Shown piece by piece: positions 10,320 through 20,970 of a DNA stretch of 64,000 nucleotides (position 1 is its first letter; every line of letters begins with the position of its first letter). Source of the DNA: Clostridiales bacterium (GTDB lineage: Bacteria > Bacillota > Clostridia > Christensenellales > Aristaeellaceae); assembly GCA_015056125.1 (NCBI GenBank), contig SVGW01000004.1, positions 1 to 64,000 on the forward strand. The letters are read 5' to 3'. Both the position numbers and the translations under genes were made by a program. The notes under the pieces were generated by a model. That model was given only the letters and a program-made list of their open reading frames with translations. It made no database searches and was not told the origin of the DNA.

Positions 10320-10527
10320 ATGCGGGAGGATGCTTTTGAGTCAAAAGTACCCTCCCGAAAATCAATCAAGAAATATTCTGCTCGCCTTCTTATCAACACT
10401 ATGTCCCCATTTATAGCAGCAGGAAATGATCGCCAATGAGCATATATATTGCATATCTCCCAGCAGGTTTTCTTTGGGAGAGCGCGAGAGGGCCTTTCTT
10501 TTGGGAAAAAGAAAGGCCCTCTCGCAT
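10320..10527. repeat. Intergenic hairpin element family C, copy C1
   Basis: Homologous to 20971-21188: hairpin / diverged core / cccagcaggttttctttgggagagcgcgagaggg / hairpin; between convergent genes. Confidence 0.85.
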
Positions 10528-10535
10528 CAATACAT

Positions 10536-11705
10536 TTAAATTTCTGGAATAACGATTTCAATTTCCCGGCCCACCTGGGCAGATTTTACGATGCCATCGA
10601 TGATGGCCTGGTTGTAAAGAATCTGAGAAGTAGGAACAGGGGCAGGGGTGCCGTCCTTCACAGCATCCAGGAAGGAGCGCACTTTCAATTCAAACCGATC
10701 GCCGTCAAAGGGGATAATGGGAATTTCCGTCTGGGTCTGGAGCCCGGCTACGTCGGTATACAGGGTCATGGGGCCGCCCACGGTGCCGTTCCAGCAATTG
10801 GTGGAGGGAATACGCAGGGCGCCCTTCTTGCCCAGGATCACGGTATCGCCGGGAGTATCCAGGTGCATCGCCCAGGAAATGCGGAAATCCAATACAATGC
10901 CGCCTTCCAAGCGGATAAAGGCCGCTGCAAAATCTTCCACATTAAAGCGGGCAGCATTTTCTTCGGCGGTATGATCCACATCAGGGGTGGCATATTTTTT
11001 GCTGGTGCCAAAGAAATCGGAAGTATAGCCGGTAACGGTGAGGGGCTTGGGATAGCCGATGGCGTTGAGCACCATATCCAGGCTATAGCAGCCAATATCG
11101 CCCATAGCGCCGATGCCGGCGGTGTCCTTTTCGATAAAGGTGCGATTGGGAATACCCCGGCGACGACCGCCGCCAGTCTGGATATAATAGATTTCGCCCA
11201 GCGCACCGGATTCCACGATCTTTTTGATCTGCTGCATATTGGGGTCCATGCGGGGCTGGAAGCCGATGGTGAGCAGTTTGCCCGTTTCTTTTTCCACCTT
11301 CATCACTTCTGCCGCTTCTTCCACGGTCACCGTGAAGGGCTTTTCCAACAGCACATTCACGCCGGCACGCAGCGCATCCATGGTGCACTCGGCATGGGTG
11401 GCATTATAGGTGCAGATGCTCACAGCATCCAGCTTTTCATTTTTGAGCATCTCCTTATGATCGGTGTAAAAATGGATATTGGTATCATCCACTTCCATAA
11501 AATCGCAGAAGGCCTTGCACTTGCCGGGCACCAGATCAGCCATGGCCACGATTTCCACATCGGGGAATTTTTTGTACTGCCGCATATGGGACCGGGCAAT
11601 TCCGCCGGTACCGATAAAGCCCACCCGCAGCTTTTTGCTGCTGTCGATCTTCTTTTCTTCCATCGCCTGGGTCGTTTGGCTCAAAACAGCATCTCCACTG
11701 GCCAT
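10536..11705 (-). CDS. Gfo/Idh/MocA family oxidoreductase
   Basis: 389 aa; RVGFIGTGGIARSHMRQYK; highly similar to 2443-3612. Confidence 0.93.
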   Translation of the reverse strand: MASGDAVLSQTTQAMEEKKIDSSKKLRVGFIGTGGIARSHMRQYKKFPDVEIVAMADLVPGKCKAFCDFMEVDDTNIHFYTDHKEMLKNEKLDAVSICTYNATHAECTMDALRAGVNVLLEKPFTVTVEEAAEVMKVEKETGKLLTIGFQPRMDPNMQQIKKIVESGALGEIYYIQTGGGRRRGIPNRTFIEKDTAGIGAMGDIGCYSLDMVLNAIGYPKPLTVTGYTSDFFGTSKKYATPDVDHTAEENAARFNVEDFAAAFIRLEGGIVLDFRISWAMHLDTPGDTVILGKKGALRIPSTNCWNGTVGGPMTLYTDVAGLQTQTEIPIIPFDGDRFELKVRSFLDAVKDGTPAPVPTSQILYNQAIIDGIVKSAQVGREIEIVIPEI

Positions 11706-11794
11706 AAGAAAAATCCCTCCTCAGTATTCTGATAAAGGGCCGGCGCATGCCGACCCCTTAGCATTATAGCACGATTTTATTTTGCTGCCAACCC

Positions 11795-12547
11795 TTAGCC
11801 ATAAATCCGCTTGGCTTCCTTCAGGCTTTCGATTGGATCCATCAGAGGCCGGTATTCCAGGCCGCAGGCGCCGGTATAGCCAGCCTTATCCACGGCGGCA
11901 AAGATCACCTTATAATCATTTTCGCCATACTGCAATTCATTGCGGCCAGGATGACCGGCGGAATGGAGATGAGCAATGCAATCCAGGTTATTGGTAATAT
12001 TGGGGATAATATTGCCTTCCATAATCTGCTGATGATAGATATCATACACGATTTTGACCAGGGGATGATCCACTTCATGCACGATTTCAAAGCCCTCGAT
12101 GGAGGACCACAGATAATGATTAGGATGGTTCACCAGGGTATTGAGGGGCTCCAGCATGATGGTGACGCCGCTGTCTTCCAGAATAGGCTTGGCCATTTTT
12201 AAGGTATCCACAATATTCTGATGCTGCTCTGCCCGGGGCGCGCCGGTATCATTGCCCAGCTGAGTGATCAGCCGCTTGGCCCCCACCTTGTTGGCGGCGG
12301 CACAGCTTTCCTTCAGCCCATTCAGCCAGTCCTGGCGCTTGGCGGTATCAGTGAGGCAGAATTCGGTGGTGCACATGCTCATAAATTCCACGCCCGTTTC
12401 TTCGCAGGCATGACGCACGGCGTCCAGGTCCAGAGCCTTCCAGTTGTAGGTTTCCAAAGCGTCAAAGCCCAGCTCCTTGATCTTGTGAACGGCAGTTACA
12501 AAATCCACATCCTTAAAAAAGCAGGGAACAGGTACACAAAGGCGCAT
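11795..12547 (-). CDS. Sugar phosphate isomerase/epimerase (xylose isomerase-like TIM barrel)
   Basis: 250 aa; MLEPLNTLVNHPNHYL, KIVYDIYHQQIMEGN motifs. Confidence 0.9.
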   Translation of the reverse strand: MRLCVPVPCFFKDVDFVTAVHKIKELGFDALETYNWKALDLDAVRHACEETGVEFMSMCTTEFCLTDTAKRQDWLNGLKESCAAANKVGAKRLITQLGNDTGAPRAEQHQNIVDTLKMAKPILEDSGVTIMLEPLNTLVNHPNHYLWSSIEGFEIVHEVDHPLVKIVYDIYHQQIMEGNIIPNITNNLDCIAHLHSAGHPGRNELQYGENDYKVIFAAVDKAGYTGACGLEYRPLMDPIESLKEAKRIYG

Positions 12548-12562
12548 AAACCTTTCCTCCTC

Positions 12563-13588
12563 TTACTTGAAATAGATCACCTGGCCGCTCTCCATGGATT
12601 CATTGGCGGCAAAGCCCAGCTCCAGGGATTTGAGGGCGTCTTCATAGGGAGAACGGATCCGGGAAGCGTCTCCGGTCTTCACGGCATGCACAAAGGCCGC
12701 ATCCAGGTAATAGGTATGGTCGTCCTTTTCGCGGGGGATATCCCGGGTCTCCTTGGCGGTGCGGATAATCAGGTTATTGCGGAGGCGATAATCCAGCACC
12801 ATATCGGGCAGGGTGATCACCAGGCCGCAGTTGGGACGGACAGAACGGGAATAGCAGCCGCTGACCAGAGTAGCGGTCACGTTATTGGCAAAGCGGATCA
12901 CGGCGGTGGAATGATCGTCGGTATCGTATTCGGGAGATACACCATTTTCACCGGCCTTCACCATGCCCTTGGAAGCAGTGGCATACACGGAGAGGGGCTC
13001 GCCGTACAGCCAGCGCAGGCCATCCAGCAGATGGATATTCTGCTCCACCAACTGGCCGCCGCAGGTGGATTTCTTCTGCCACCACCACACGCCGGGAATG
13101 CCGCCCACCCAGGCGCCGTATACCAGGCCGCCTTTGGGAGCCTTATCCACTTCTTCCTTCACCATTTCCATCAATTTGATGTAACGATCCTGGAATCCAA
13201 CGCAGGTGATCAGGCCCTTTTCCTTCACCCGGCGGGCAATTTCCCGGGCCTGGTCAAGATCCATGGCCATGGGCTTTTCCACCAGGAAGGGCAGATCCTT
13301 ATCGATGGCCGCTTCTTCCATATAATCATGGGCAGTGGGCTCTACGGCGATCACCACCGCATCCAGAGTTTCCTTGCTCTCATTGGCGTAGAGTTCTTTA
13401 TGGTCCTTATAAATGCGGGTGCAGCCAAAGCGCTGGGCCGCAGCCAGGCGCCGCTCTTCCCGGGGATCGGCTACCGCCACCACTTCCACATCTTCCATCT
13501 TCTCAAAAGAATTCATATGGGCATTCATACGCCCGCCACAGCCGATCAGACCCAAGCGAATCTTTTCCATTGTTTTTCTCCTTTTCAT
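12563..13588 (-). CDS. Gfo/Idh/MocA family oxidoreductase
   Basis: 341 aa; RLGLIGCGGRMNAHM, LVEKPMAMDLDQA. Confidence 0.92.
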   Translation of the reverse strand: MKRRKTMEKIRLGLIGCGGRMNAHMNSFEKMEDVEVVAVADPREERRLAAAQRFGCTRIYKDHKELYANESKETLDAVVIAVEPTAHDYMEEAAIDKDLPFLVEKPMAMDLDQAREIARRVKEKGLITCVGFQDRYIKLMEMVKEEVDKAPKGGLVYGAWVGGIPGVWWWQKKSTCGGQLVEQNIHLLDGLRWLYGEPLSVYATASKGMVKAGENGVSPEYDTDDHSTAVIRFANNVTATLVSGCYSRSVRPNCGLVITLPDMVLDYRLRNNLIIRTAKETRDIPREKDDHTYYLDAAFVHAVKTGDASRIRSPYEDALKSLELGFAANESMESGQVIYFK

Positions 13589-13690
13589 GCCGGAAGGGGA
13601 TTCCCTTCCTGTTTTCTTTCTGATATAATTTTATTGTGATTTCCTTTGAAAGTCAATCTAAATCTATTGTAAAACTATAAGGATATTGCT

Positions 13691-14497
13691 ATGTTCGCTG
13701 AAATCAGAAAGGATTATCTGAACCCGGATCAGCCCTGCCCGCTTCCCTTTGTGGTGTGTAATATCGGCGAATCGGAAAGCCAAGGGCCCATCTCAAGGCC
13801 AAAGGGGTTTCATTTTCATCATGCGCTCTGGGTCACCAAGGGGCAGGGAGTGTTTACCTTCCAGGGGAAAAGCGTGGAGCTGGGGCCGGGCGAGGGTCTC
13901 TTTTGTAAAAAGGGGATTCCCCACGGCTACGAGCGCTCCGGCAGCAGCCTTTCCACCCGCTGGATCACTTTTTTAGGAGGAGAAGGGGCCATGGATTATT
14001 ACCGGGTGCCCGATCTTTTTCTCTTTCGCGCCACCCCTGCGTTGGTTTCCTCCACAGAGGAATTGGATCGTCTCTGCGCCGGCAGCAGCACAGTGCTCTC
14101 CCGCTCTGCAGCGGGATATCTTTGGCTCACTGAATGGCTGAAAAATGAATTTGAGCCTTCCTCCACCCCTGCCCATCTGGTGCGCCAGTATCTGGAAAAC
14201 CATTTTGCCCAGCCCCTCACTTTGGAGGAAATCGGCGCGCAGGTGCATATGAGCCGCTATGCCCTGTGCCGGTATTACCGCGACACCCAAGGCATCACCG
14301 TAATGGAGCAATTAAAGCGCATCCGCATCGCCAAAGCCAAGCAATTTCTGCGCTACGCCTCCTGCTCCATTGAAGAAGTGGCGCTGCTATGCGGCTATGA
14401 CAGTCCCAGCTATTTCGGCAAAATCTTTCGGGAAGAAACAGGGCGTACCCCCCGGGAATACCGGAGCAGCCACGCAGGCAGCGCCCAGAAAAAATAA
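13691..14497 (+). CDS. AraC family transcriptional regulator
   Basis: 268 aa; N-terminal cupin, C-terminal two-HTH region (LTLEEIGAQVHMSRYALCRYYRDTQG). Confidence 0.92.
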   Translation: MFAEIRKDYLNPDQPCPLPFVVCNIGESESQGPISRPKGFHFHHALWVTKGQGVFTFQGKSVELGPGEGLFCKKGIPHGYERSGSSLSTRWITFLGGEGAMDYYRVPDLFLFRATPALVSSTEELDRLCAGSSTVLSRSAAGYLWLTEWLKNEFEPSSTPAHLVRQYLENHFAQPLTLEEIGAQVHMSRYALCRYYRDTQGITVMEQLKRIRIAKAKQFLRYASCSIEEVALLCGYDSPSYFGKIFREETGRTPREYRSSHAGSAQKK

Positions 14498-14541
14498 AAA
14501 ATACCCACCCTATAGCCGGAATGAAGGGCGAGTATCAATGT

Positions 14542-15420
14542 TTAGGCTTCTTTTCCTTGATCCACGTATTGCTTCTTGTCTGTAAACCCGCGCCCACTCA
14601 CTTCGGTAACTCGGTTTACAATCACAAAAGCGATCGGATCAATTTCGTGGATCAGTTTTTCCGTTTTGGCAAGTTCCTTGGAAGAAATCACGGAGAGGAG
14701 CAGTTCCGTCTCATGGAGCATATAGCCTGTTCGGCCCTTGAGCAGCGTGCCGCCGCGATCCACCTGAGAAAGAATCGCCTGGCGGATTTCATCCACCTTT
14801 TCACTGATCACTTTCAATTCCACCTTGTTTTGCCCCAGCAGCAGCCCCTTATTCAGCGTCATGGTATACACAATCAGCATCAGCACGCCATAGAGCACCT
14901 GCTCCCAGGTGGAATAAAAGGCCTGGCACATGAGCACGGCCATATCGCAAGCATAAAGGGTAACCGCTACCGGCACTTTAAACAGCTTATTCACAATCAG
15001 GGGCGGAATATCCATGCCTCCGGTGGAAGCCCCCACCCGCATGGTCAAAGCAATGCCGCAGCCAATCAGCAGCCCGCCAAATACCGTGCATAATAAAATA
15101 TCCTGGGTGAAGCCTTCCGGCGGCACCAGCATCGCCCACACCTCCAGCATCACCGGATACACCACCGTGCTTAATGCCGTAGTAGCGGCAAATTTTTTGC
15201 CCAGAATCAAAAATCCCAGCACAAACAGGATAAAATTGATGATGAACACAAACACCGATACCCGTGCGCCCAGCAATTTGTCAAAAAACAGGCCAATGCC
15301 CGTGGTGCCGCCCGTAATCAACCCTACCGGGCGCACAAAAGCCACCACGCTCAACGCATACAGGGAATTGCCCAGGATGATCGTGAGAATTTCCAGCACC
15401 AACCGAAGCTTTTTCTTCAT
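14542..15420 (-). CDS. YitT family membrane protein
   Basis: Start at MKKKLRLVLEILTIILGNSLYAL behind an AGGAGG; GGTTGIGLF and C-terminal DUF2179-like domain. Confidence 0.9.
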   Translation of the reverse strand: MKKKLRLVLEILTIILGNSLYALSVVAFVRPVGLITGGTTGIGLFFDKLLGARVSVFVFIINFILFVLGFLILGKKFAATTALSTVVYPVMLEVWAMLVPPEGFTQDILLCTVFGGLLIGCGIALTMRVGASTGGMDIPPLIVNKLFKVPVAVTLYACDMAVLMCQAFYSTWEQVLYGVLMLIVYTMTLNKGLLLGQNKVELKVISEKVDEIRQAILSQVDRGGTLLKGRTGYMLHETELLLSVISSKELAKTEKLIHEIDPIAFVIVNRVTEVSGRGFTDKKQYVDQGKEA

Positions 15421-15628
15421 TTGTTGTTCCTCCTGCGCTGCCAAGCCATAAAAAAACGCCTGCCATTTAGGGCGTGCGAAAAAAGCAGCATGTACTTGCT
15501 TATCGATTATATCATTGCATTTGTAAAAAATCAATGAATGGGCATAAAATGGAAATATATTCTTGTGATTCCCCGTTTAATGTGATAACATGATCCCGAA
15601 AACCGCTTTTTTAAGGAGGACCTTATGG

Positions 15629-17632
15629 ATGAAGCGTTTTTTCCTGACGTTGTTCTTTTTAATAATCATTACGGTTTCCCGGGCTTGCGCCGAGCTTCGC
15701 ATCAACGAAATCATGACGGATAACGGCGAATTTACCGCTGGAGAACATTACGACTGGATCGAAATCTACAATGGCGGATCCAAAGAAATGAATTTAAGCG
15801 GCTACGGCCTGAGCGATAAACCCCAAAAACCACTGCTGTGGCAGTTTCCGGAGGGCGCCACCCTGGCTCCCGGCGGCTATGCCATTATTTACTGCACCGG
15901 CGAGGAAGGAATGGCCCAATATCCAAATTCCAACCGCTACTACGCTTCTTTTAAGCTTTCCAGCGATGGAGAAACCCTTGTACTGGCCAATGCAGAAGGG
16001 GGGATATTGGATTCGCTGAAATATCCTGCCCAATACGGCAACACGTCCTATGGCCTCTCTGCCGCCACCGGGGCATGGGGCTTTTTTGATACCGCTACCC
16101 CCCGGAAGCAGAACGAGGATACGGTCTATGCATCCAGAGCACCCTGCCCTGGCATGGAGCAGGCAGCCGGATTCTATACTTTGAATGATGGGGAAGCCCT
16201 GGAAATCACCCTCACCGGGGACGGTCCCATCCGCTATACCCTGGATGGTAGCACCCCCAATCGCCAATCCCCCCTGTACACCGGCCCCATCTCCATCCAA
16301 AAAACCACCGTCATTCGGGCCCGGGTATGCCGGGAAGATGAACTGATGTCCACCCCCGTGGCTTCCACCTTCATTATCAACGATCCCAGCCCCGTGGCGG
16401 TGGTATCGCTAAGCACGGATGAAAAATACCTGTATGATAATGAAATCGGCCTCTTTGTAAAGGGGAATGGCAATGTGGCCAATTATTTGACGGATATGGA
16501 GCATCCCATACATTTTGAATATTTTGATATAGATGGGCAGCGTCAGCTGGCCCAAAATGCTTCCTTTCGCATTGTTGGCACCTCCACCCGGGGCTACAAG
16601 CAAAAATCCCTGGGTATCTTTGCCCGGGAAGAATATGGCGATGCCGACGCCTTCTACTATAACCCCTTTAAGAACAGGGATTACGAATCCTATCACGCCT
16701 TTGTGGTGCGCTCCACAGGCTCTGATTTCAAGGCCACCCGCCTGCGGGACGCCGTGCTCACCGGCATGGCTGAGGGGCTGGGGCTGATGTATCAGGATGC
16801 TACGCCTCTGGTGGTGTATATCAACGGGGAATATGCAGGGCATTACAATTTGCGGGAAAAAATCAATAAATACTCCGTGGCACAATGGGAAGGGATCACG
16901 GATCAGGAACTGATCGACCAAATTGATATCGTAGAGGGCGCTGCCAGGGACACCCAAATCATGAACGGCAGCAACGAAGATTGGCTGGCGCTGCGGGCCT
17001 TTGTGAAAGAAAATGATCTGAATCAGCCGGAAAATCTGCAGTATGTAACGAATCAATTGGATGTGGATAATTTCTTCACATGGGCCGCCATGGAAATGCT
17101 TCTTGGCAACACAGATTTGGAAAACGTGCGGATGTACCGGGTGCCCGGCGGAAAGTGGAAATATATCCTGTATGATGTGGAAAGCAGCACACTCAATAAT
17201 CCCACCGGCATGTATATGCTATTGGCTTCCCATAAGCTTCAAAGCGGCCTGCCCCTTTCATCCCAATACAGCCTCATGAGCAACCTGCTGAAGGTGCCCG
17301 ATATGCGCATTCGCTTTCTTGAAATTGTGGCGCAGGTGATTGAAAACAGCTTTCTCTACGAATTGGTAGCCGATCCCCTTTTTGATTACTGGGAGCCCAT
17401 TGTGGAACAGCTGCTTCCCCGGCATCTGGATCGCTATGACATGCACAATTCCCTCCCCCTTGCCCAATGGCGCACCAATGTGAAGGCTGCCCGGTATGGC
17501 GTTCGTGTGGGCCCTAAAAATCTTCTGGATGATATTTGCGATGTGCTGAATGTAACGAAAAAGGAACGGGAGCAATACTTTGGCCATGTGGTCGCACTGA
17601 TGGAAATCCATAACGCCCCTGATAAACAATAA
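15629..17632 (+). CDS. CotH kinase family / lamin-tail-domain exported protein
   Basis: Signal peptide; N-terminal lamin-tail-like INEIMTDNGEFTAGEHYDWIEIYNGG; CotH-like RIVGTSTRGYKQKSLGIF...YKYILYDVE-type region. Confidence 0.88.
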   Translation: MKRFFLTLFFLIIITVSRACAELRINEIMTDNGEFTAGEHYDWIEIYNGGSKEMNLSGYGLSDKPQKPLLWQFPEGATLAPGGYAIIYCTGEEGMAQYPNSNRYYASFKLSSDGETLVLANAEGGILDSLKYPAQYGNTSYGLSAATGAWGFFDTATPRKQNEDTVYASRAPCPGMEQAAGFYTLNDGEALEITLTGDGPIRYTLDGSTPNRQSPLYTGPISIQKTTVIRARVCREDELMSTPVASTFIINDPSPVAVVSLSTDEKYLYDNEIGLFVKGNGNVANYLTDMEHPIHFEYFDIDGQRQLAQNASFRIVGTSTRGYKQKSLGIFAREEYGDADAFYYNPFKNRDYESYHAFVVRSTGSDFKATRLRDAVLTGMAEGLGLMYQDATPLVVYINGEYAGHYNLREKINKYSVAQWEGITDQELIDQIDIVEGAARDTQIMNGSNEDWLALRAFVKENDLNQPENLQYVTNQLDVDNFFTWAAMEMLLGNTDLENVRMYRVPGGKWKYILYDVESSTLNNPTGMYMLLASHKLQSGLPLSSQYSLMSNLLKVPDMRIRFLEIVAQVIENSFLYELVADPLFDYWEPIVEQLLPRHLDRYDMHNSLPLAQWRTNVKAARYGVRVGPKNLLDDICDVLNVTKKEREQYFGHVVALMEIHNAPDKQ

Positions 17633-17636
17633 GCAA

Positions 17637-17674
17637 GCCGCCTCCCATTGCATGATTGAGAGGCGGCCTTTTTG
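17637..17674 (+). terminator. Intrinsic terminator
   Basis: gccgcctc...gaggcggccttttt between convergent genes. Confidence 0.8.
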
Positions 17675-17683
17675 TAGTTCTGT

Positions 17684-19699
17684 TTATTTTGGGATATACT
17701 GCAAAAACACATAGCTTCGCGGCTTGGGCAGATGAAGGGCGATCCTGTCACCTTGCTGCGCGATACCAATTGCTTCAGCATTGGAGGAGAGGATTTCAAA
17801 AGAAAGCGATGAGCCTTGAAGGGAGGGTACACAGTATTCGTAATCTTCCGCTTTGGTATTCTCCCGAAATAACAGCAAATATCCCTGCCCCACCCCTTCC
17901 ATTTGGAAGCCTGTGAAACTTTGTCCGCTTGGCATATCCCCAATGGGACGCACCAGGCTTTGAATAATCGCCTGCTGATGAGGACGATAAGCTGCAATGA
18001 TTTTTTGCAGCGCCAGGGCATCCTCTTCCTTTAAATGGCTCATTTCCATCCAGATCAGCGGCGATGAAGGAATGGTGAGGGCGAAGAGATAATCCATAGA
18101 ATAGCAGGCAGGGGCAAAGGGATCGTCTTTGGGATACTTATCATGGTTTCTTCCCCGGTTCAGGCATTCCATCTGCAGCCGCACAGAGGGCACCCAGCGG
18201 CTGAGCTGCCACAAATTTTTCAGGGTGTTGTGAGGATAATAGCTGCCAAAATCCGAATATCGGTTTTCCACAAAGAGATTGCCATATTCTCTGAAATAAA
18301 TCTGCCCCAGACGGATCTGCGCCGTAATATCCTGATTCATGCAGATCTGCCCGCCGCTTTCCCGGGCCAATCCCTCCAGCAGCTTCACATACCGCTGCTC
18401 CCCCATTTTACTCACGATCCTTACCCCATCCAGCTTAAAGCGGCGAATACCCGTTTCCCGCCAAAGGCTGATGAGGGTAGAAAGATCTTTTTCCCAATTT
18501 TCAAAGTGATTGGAGGAATCCGGCGAAAACCAAAGCGCCATTTCAATTCCCTTTTCCTTGGCCAATTTCACCAAAGGGAGAAGGCCTTGGGGGAATTTTC
18601 CCTTATTCACCTGCCAAAAATGAGGATCCTGGGCATAATAGCCGCTCCACACGCCGTTTTTCTTTAAGGCAGAATTGATGGTATGCCCTTTTTGCCATCC
18701 ATCATCAATCTGCACCACCTGCACCCCCAGGCGCTCTGCCATGGCGATTTCCTTCAGCATAAAATCATGGCACACCGCCTTATCCTGGTTCCGGTCTCCC
18801 CAGGTGTTGGAATAGATGCGCACCTGATCCTTGGCCTGCCAATCCGCCCGATAAAGCCGCAGCCAATCATCCCGAAGGCTATCGATATGGCCCACGCCCA
18901 GGGTGGCGCCGTACACCGGCGTTTCTTCCCCGGAAAGCTGCTGGCCCATCAGTCCCGTGCCCCGCAGCTGCAGGGAACGATTATTTTTGACGATCAAATC
19001 CGATTCTTTCCTCCCCAGCATGCTCAATACGCTGGGCGCTTCTTTCACCGCCATCAGCCCGCTTCCATCCAGCGCATCCTCTACCAGAAAAATGCTTCCA
19101 TTCCCTTCTTCGCTGCCCCAACCAAAGGTATAGAGGGGCTGCTCCGCTTCTTTTACCAGGGTATCGCGCTGATCTGATTTATCCAGCAGCATCACTTCCT
19201 GCAGGCGATAATGGCTCCGGGGCAGGGGGACGGCGTCAATGGCATCGGCCACGGCCAGTTTCTTTTTCATTTCTTCTGAATATAGGGTTTCTGCGCCGCT
19301 GTAATCCAGCCCATTTTCCATTTCTTCGCCCCATACGCCAGCGCATTTTATCCAGGCCCGCATGGAAATAAAGGGGAATCCGGGAAAGAGAATCATTCTG
19401 CGCCTGAAATAATACCCCTGCTCATTTTCCCAAACAGCATCCACCGCCAGATGATTGCCGGAAAGGCCCTGGCGGTTTTCCACGCTGCTTTTCAAGCGGA
19501 GGATGGCCCCCGGAATAGGCGCAGGCAGCATGGCGCATTCTTCCTCAGGCCGCCACCACATTTTCCCCGTTTCCAGATCCTTTATATACAGGGGCGTCAT
19601 ACCAAGATCATTGATGCGCATCCCGCGCTCAATGCGGCTGTTTCCCAGGCATAGTATTCCGTTAGAATAGTTCCAATAGCAATCCTGATACTGCTTCAT
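17684..19699 (-). CDS. GH36-type alpha-galactosidase-like glycoside hydrolase
   Basis: 671 aa; VQIDDGWQKG, GIEMALWFSPDSSN, RRFKLDGVRI. Confidence 0.85.
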   Translation of the reverse strand: MKQYQDCYWNYSNGILCLGNSRIERGMRINDLGMTPLYIKDLETGKMWWRPEEECAMLPAPIPGAILRLKSSVENRQGLSGNHLAVDAVWENEQGYYFRRRMILFPGFPFISMRAWIKCAGVWGEEMENGLDYSGAETLYSEEMKKKLAVADAIDAVPLPRSHYRLQEVMLLDKSDQRDTLVKEAEQPLYTFGWGSEEGNGSIFLVEDALDGSGLMAVKEAPSVLSMLGRKESDLIVKNNRSLQLRGTGLMGQQLSGEETPVYGATLGVGHIDSLRDDWLRLYRADWQAKDQVRIYSNTWGDRNQDKAVCHDFMLKEIAMAERLGVQVVQIDDGWQKGHTINSALKKNGVWSGYYAQDPHFWQVNKGKFPQGLLPLVKLAKEKGIEMALWFSPDSSNHFENWEKDLSTLISLWRETGIRRFKLDGVRIVSKMGEQRYVKLLEGLARESGGQICMNQDITAQIRLGQIYFREYGNLFVENRYSDFGSYYPHNTLKNLWQLSRWVPSVRLQMECLNRGRNHDKYPKDDPFAPACYSMDYLFALTIPSSPLIWMEMSHLKEEDALALQKIIAAYRPHQQAIIQSLVRPIGDMPSGQSFTGFQMEGVGQGYLLLFRENTKAEDYEYCVPSLQGSSLSFEILSSNAEAIGIAQQGDRIALHLPKPRSYVFLQYIPK

Positions 19700-19853
19700 A
19701 TCCCTTTTCTCCTTGTTTTGCTGTTTTCAGTATAGCACAGGGAAAAGAAAATGAAAAGATAAAAGAGCGCACTTGCAATGAACCGTTCCTTGGCGTATAA
19801 TAGAAAGGCTGCAACAGGATGCAGAAAATGAAGCACAAAGGGGTATTAAAGCA

Positions 19854-20951
19854 ATGAAATTAGGCGTCGTAGGCCTGCCCAACGTGGGCAAGAGCACGCT
19901 GTTTAACGCTATCACGGGCGCTGGCGCTCAGGCGGCCAATTATCCTTTCTGCACCATCGAGCCCAACGCGGGGATCGTGGCGGTTCCGGATGCCCGGCTG
20001 GGTATTCTGGAAAATATGTATCATCCCAAGAAGGTGACCCCCGCCACGGTGGAATTTGTGGATATCGCCGGGCTAGTGAAGGGTGCCAGTAAAGGCGAAG
20101 GCCTAGGCAATAAATTCCTTTCCCATATCCGGGAATGCGACGCCATTGTGCATGTGGTACGCTGCTTTGAGGATGAAAATATCATCCATGTGGATGGCAG
20201 CGTCAGCCCTGCACGGGATATTGAAACCATCAATCTGGAATTGATCTTCGCCGATATGGAAACGGTGGCCAAGCGGGAGGATAAAGCCCGCAAGCTTATC
20301 AAAACCGGCGATAAGAAATATGGCGAAGAGGCCGAGTTGGCGCTGCGGGTGTTAAAGCATCTGGAAGCAGGCAAGCCCGCCCGCACCTGCGCCCTTTCCG
20401 ATGACGAAAAGGAAATTGTGAATGGCTGGTTCCTGCTCACCACCAAGCCCGTGATCTATGCCGCCAATATTGCGGAGGATTTGGTAGCCGAAGATGAGGA
20501 CAGCATCGAATTCGTGCAGCAGGTGAAGGAAATCGCCAAGGAAGAACGGGCAGAAGTGCTGGTGATCTCCGCTCAGATTGAAGAAGAAATCGCCCAGATG
20601 GAGCCCGCCGAAAAGGAAGAATTCCTGCAGGAAATGGGCATTGGCCAGAGCGGATTGGACCGGCTGATCCAGAAATGCTATCATCTGCTGGGCCTTATTT
20701 CCTTCCTCACCGCCGGTGAGGATGAATGCCGCGCCTGGACCATCACCCGGGGTACCAAAGCGCCCCAGGCTGCCGGCAAAATCCACACCGATTTTGAGCG
20801 CGGCTTTATCCGCGCTGAGATCGTGGCCTTTGATACCCTGCATGAGCTTGGCAGCATGAACGCCTGCCGGGAAAAGGGCCTGATCCGCTCCGAAGGCAAG
20901 GAATACGTGATGCAGGACGGGGACGTGACCCTGTTCCGCTTCAACGTGTAA
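19854..20951 (+). CDS. ychF: Redox-regulated ATPase YchF
   Basis: 365 aa; MKLGVVGLPNVGKSTLFNAIT ... QDGDVTLFRFNV. Confidence 0.98.
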   Translation: MKLGVVGLPNVGKSTLFNAITGAGAQAANYPFCTIEPNAGIVAVPDARLGILENMYHPKKVTPATVEFVDIAGLVKGASKGEGLGNKFLSHIRECDAIVHVVRCFEDENIIHVDGSVSPARDIETINLELIFADMETVAKREDKARKLIKTGDKKYGEEAELALRVLKHLEAGKPARTCALSDDEKEIVNGWFLLTTKPVIYAANIAEDLVAEDEDSIEFVQQVKEIAKEERAEVLVISAQIEEEIAQMEPAEKEEFLQEMGIGQSGLDRLIQKCYHLLGLISFLTAGEDECRAWTITRGTKAPQAAGKIHTDFERGFIRAEIVAFDTLHELGSMNACREKGLIRSEGKEYVMQDGDVTLFRFNV

Positions 20952-20970
20952 GAGACAAGAAGGAATAAAT

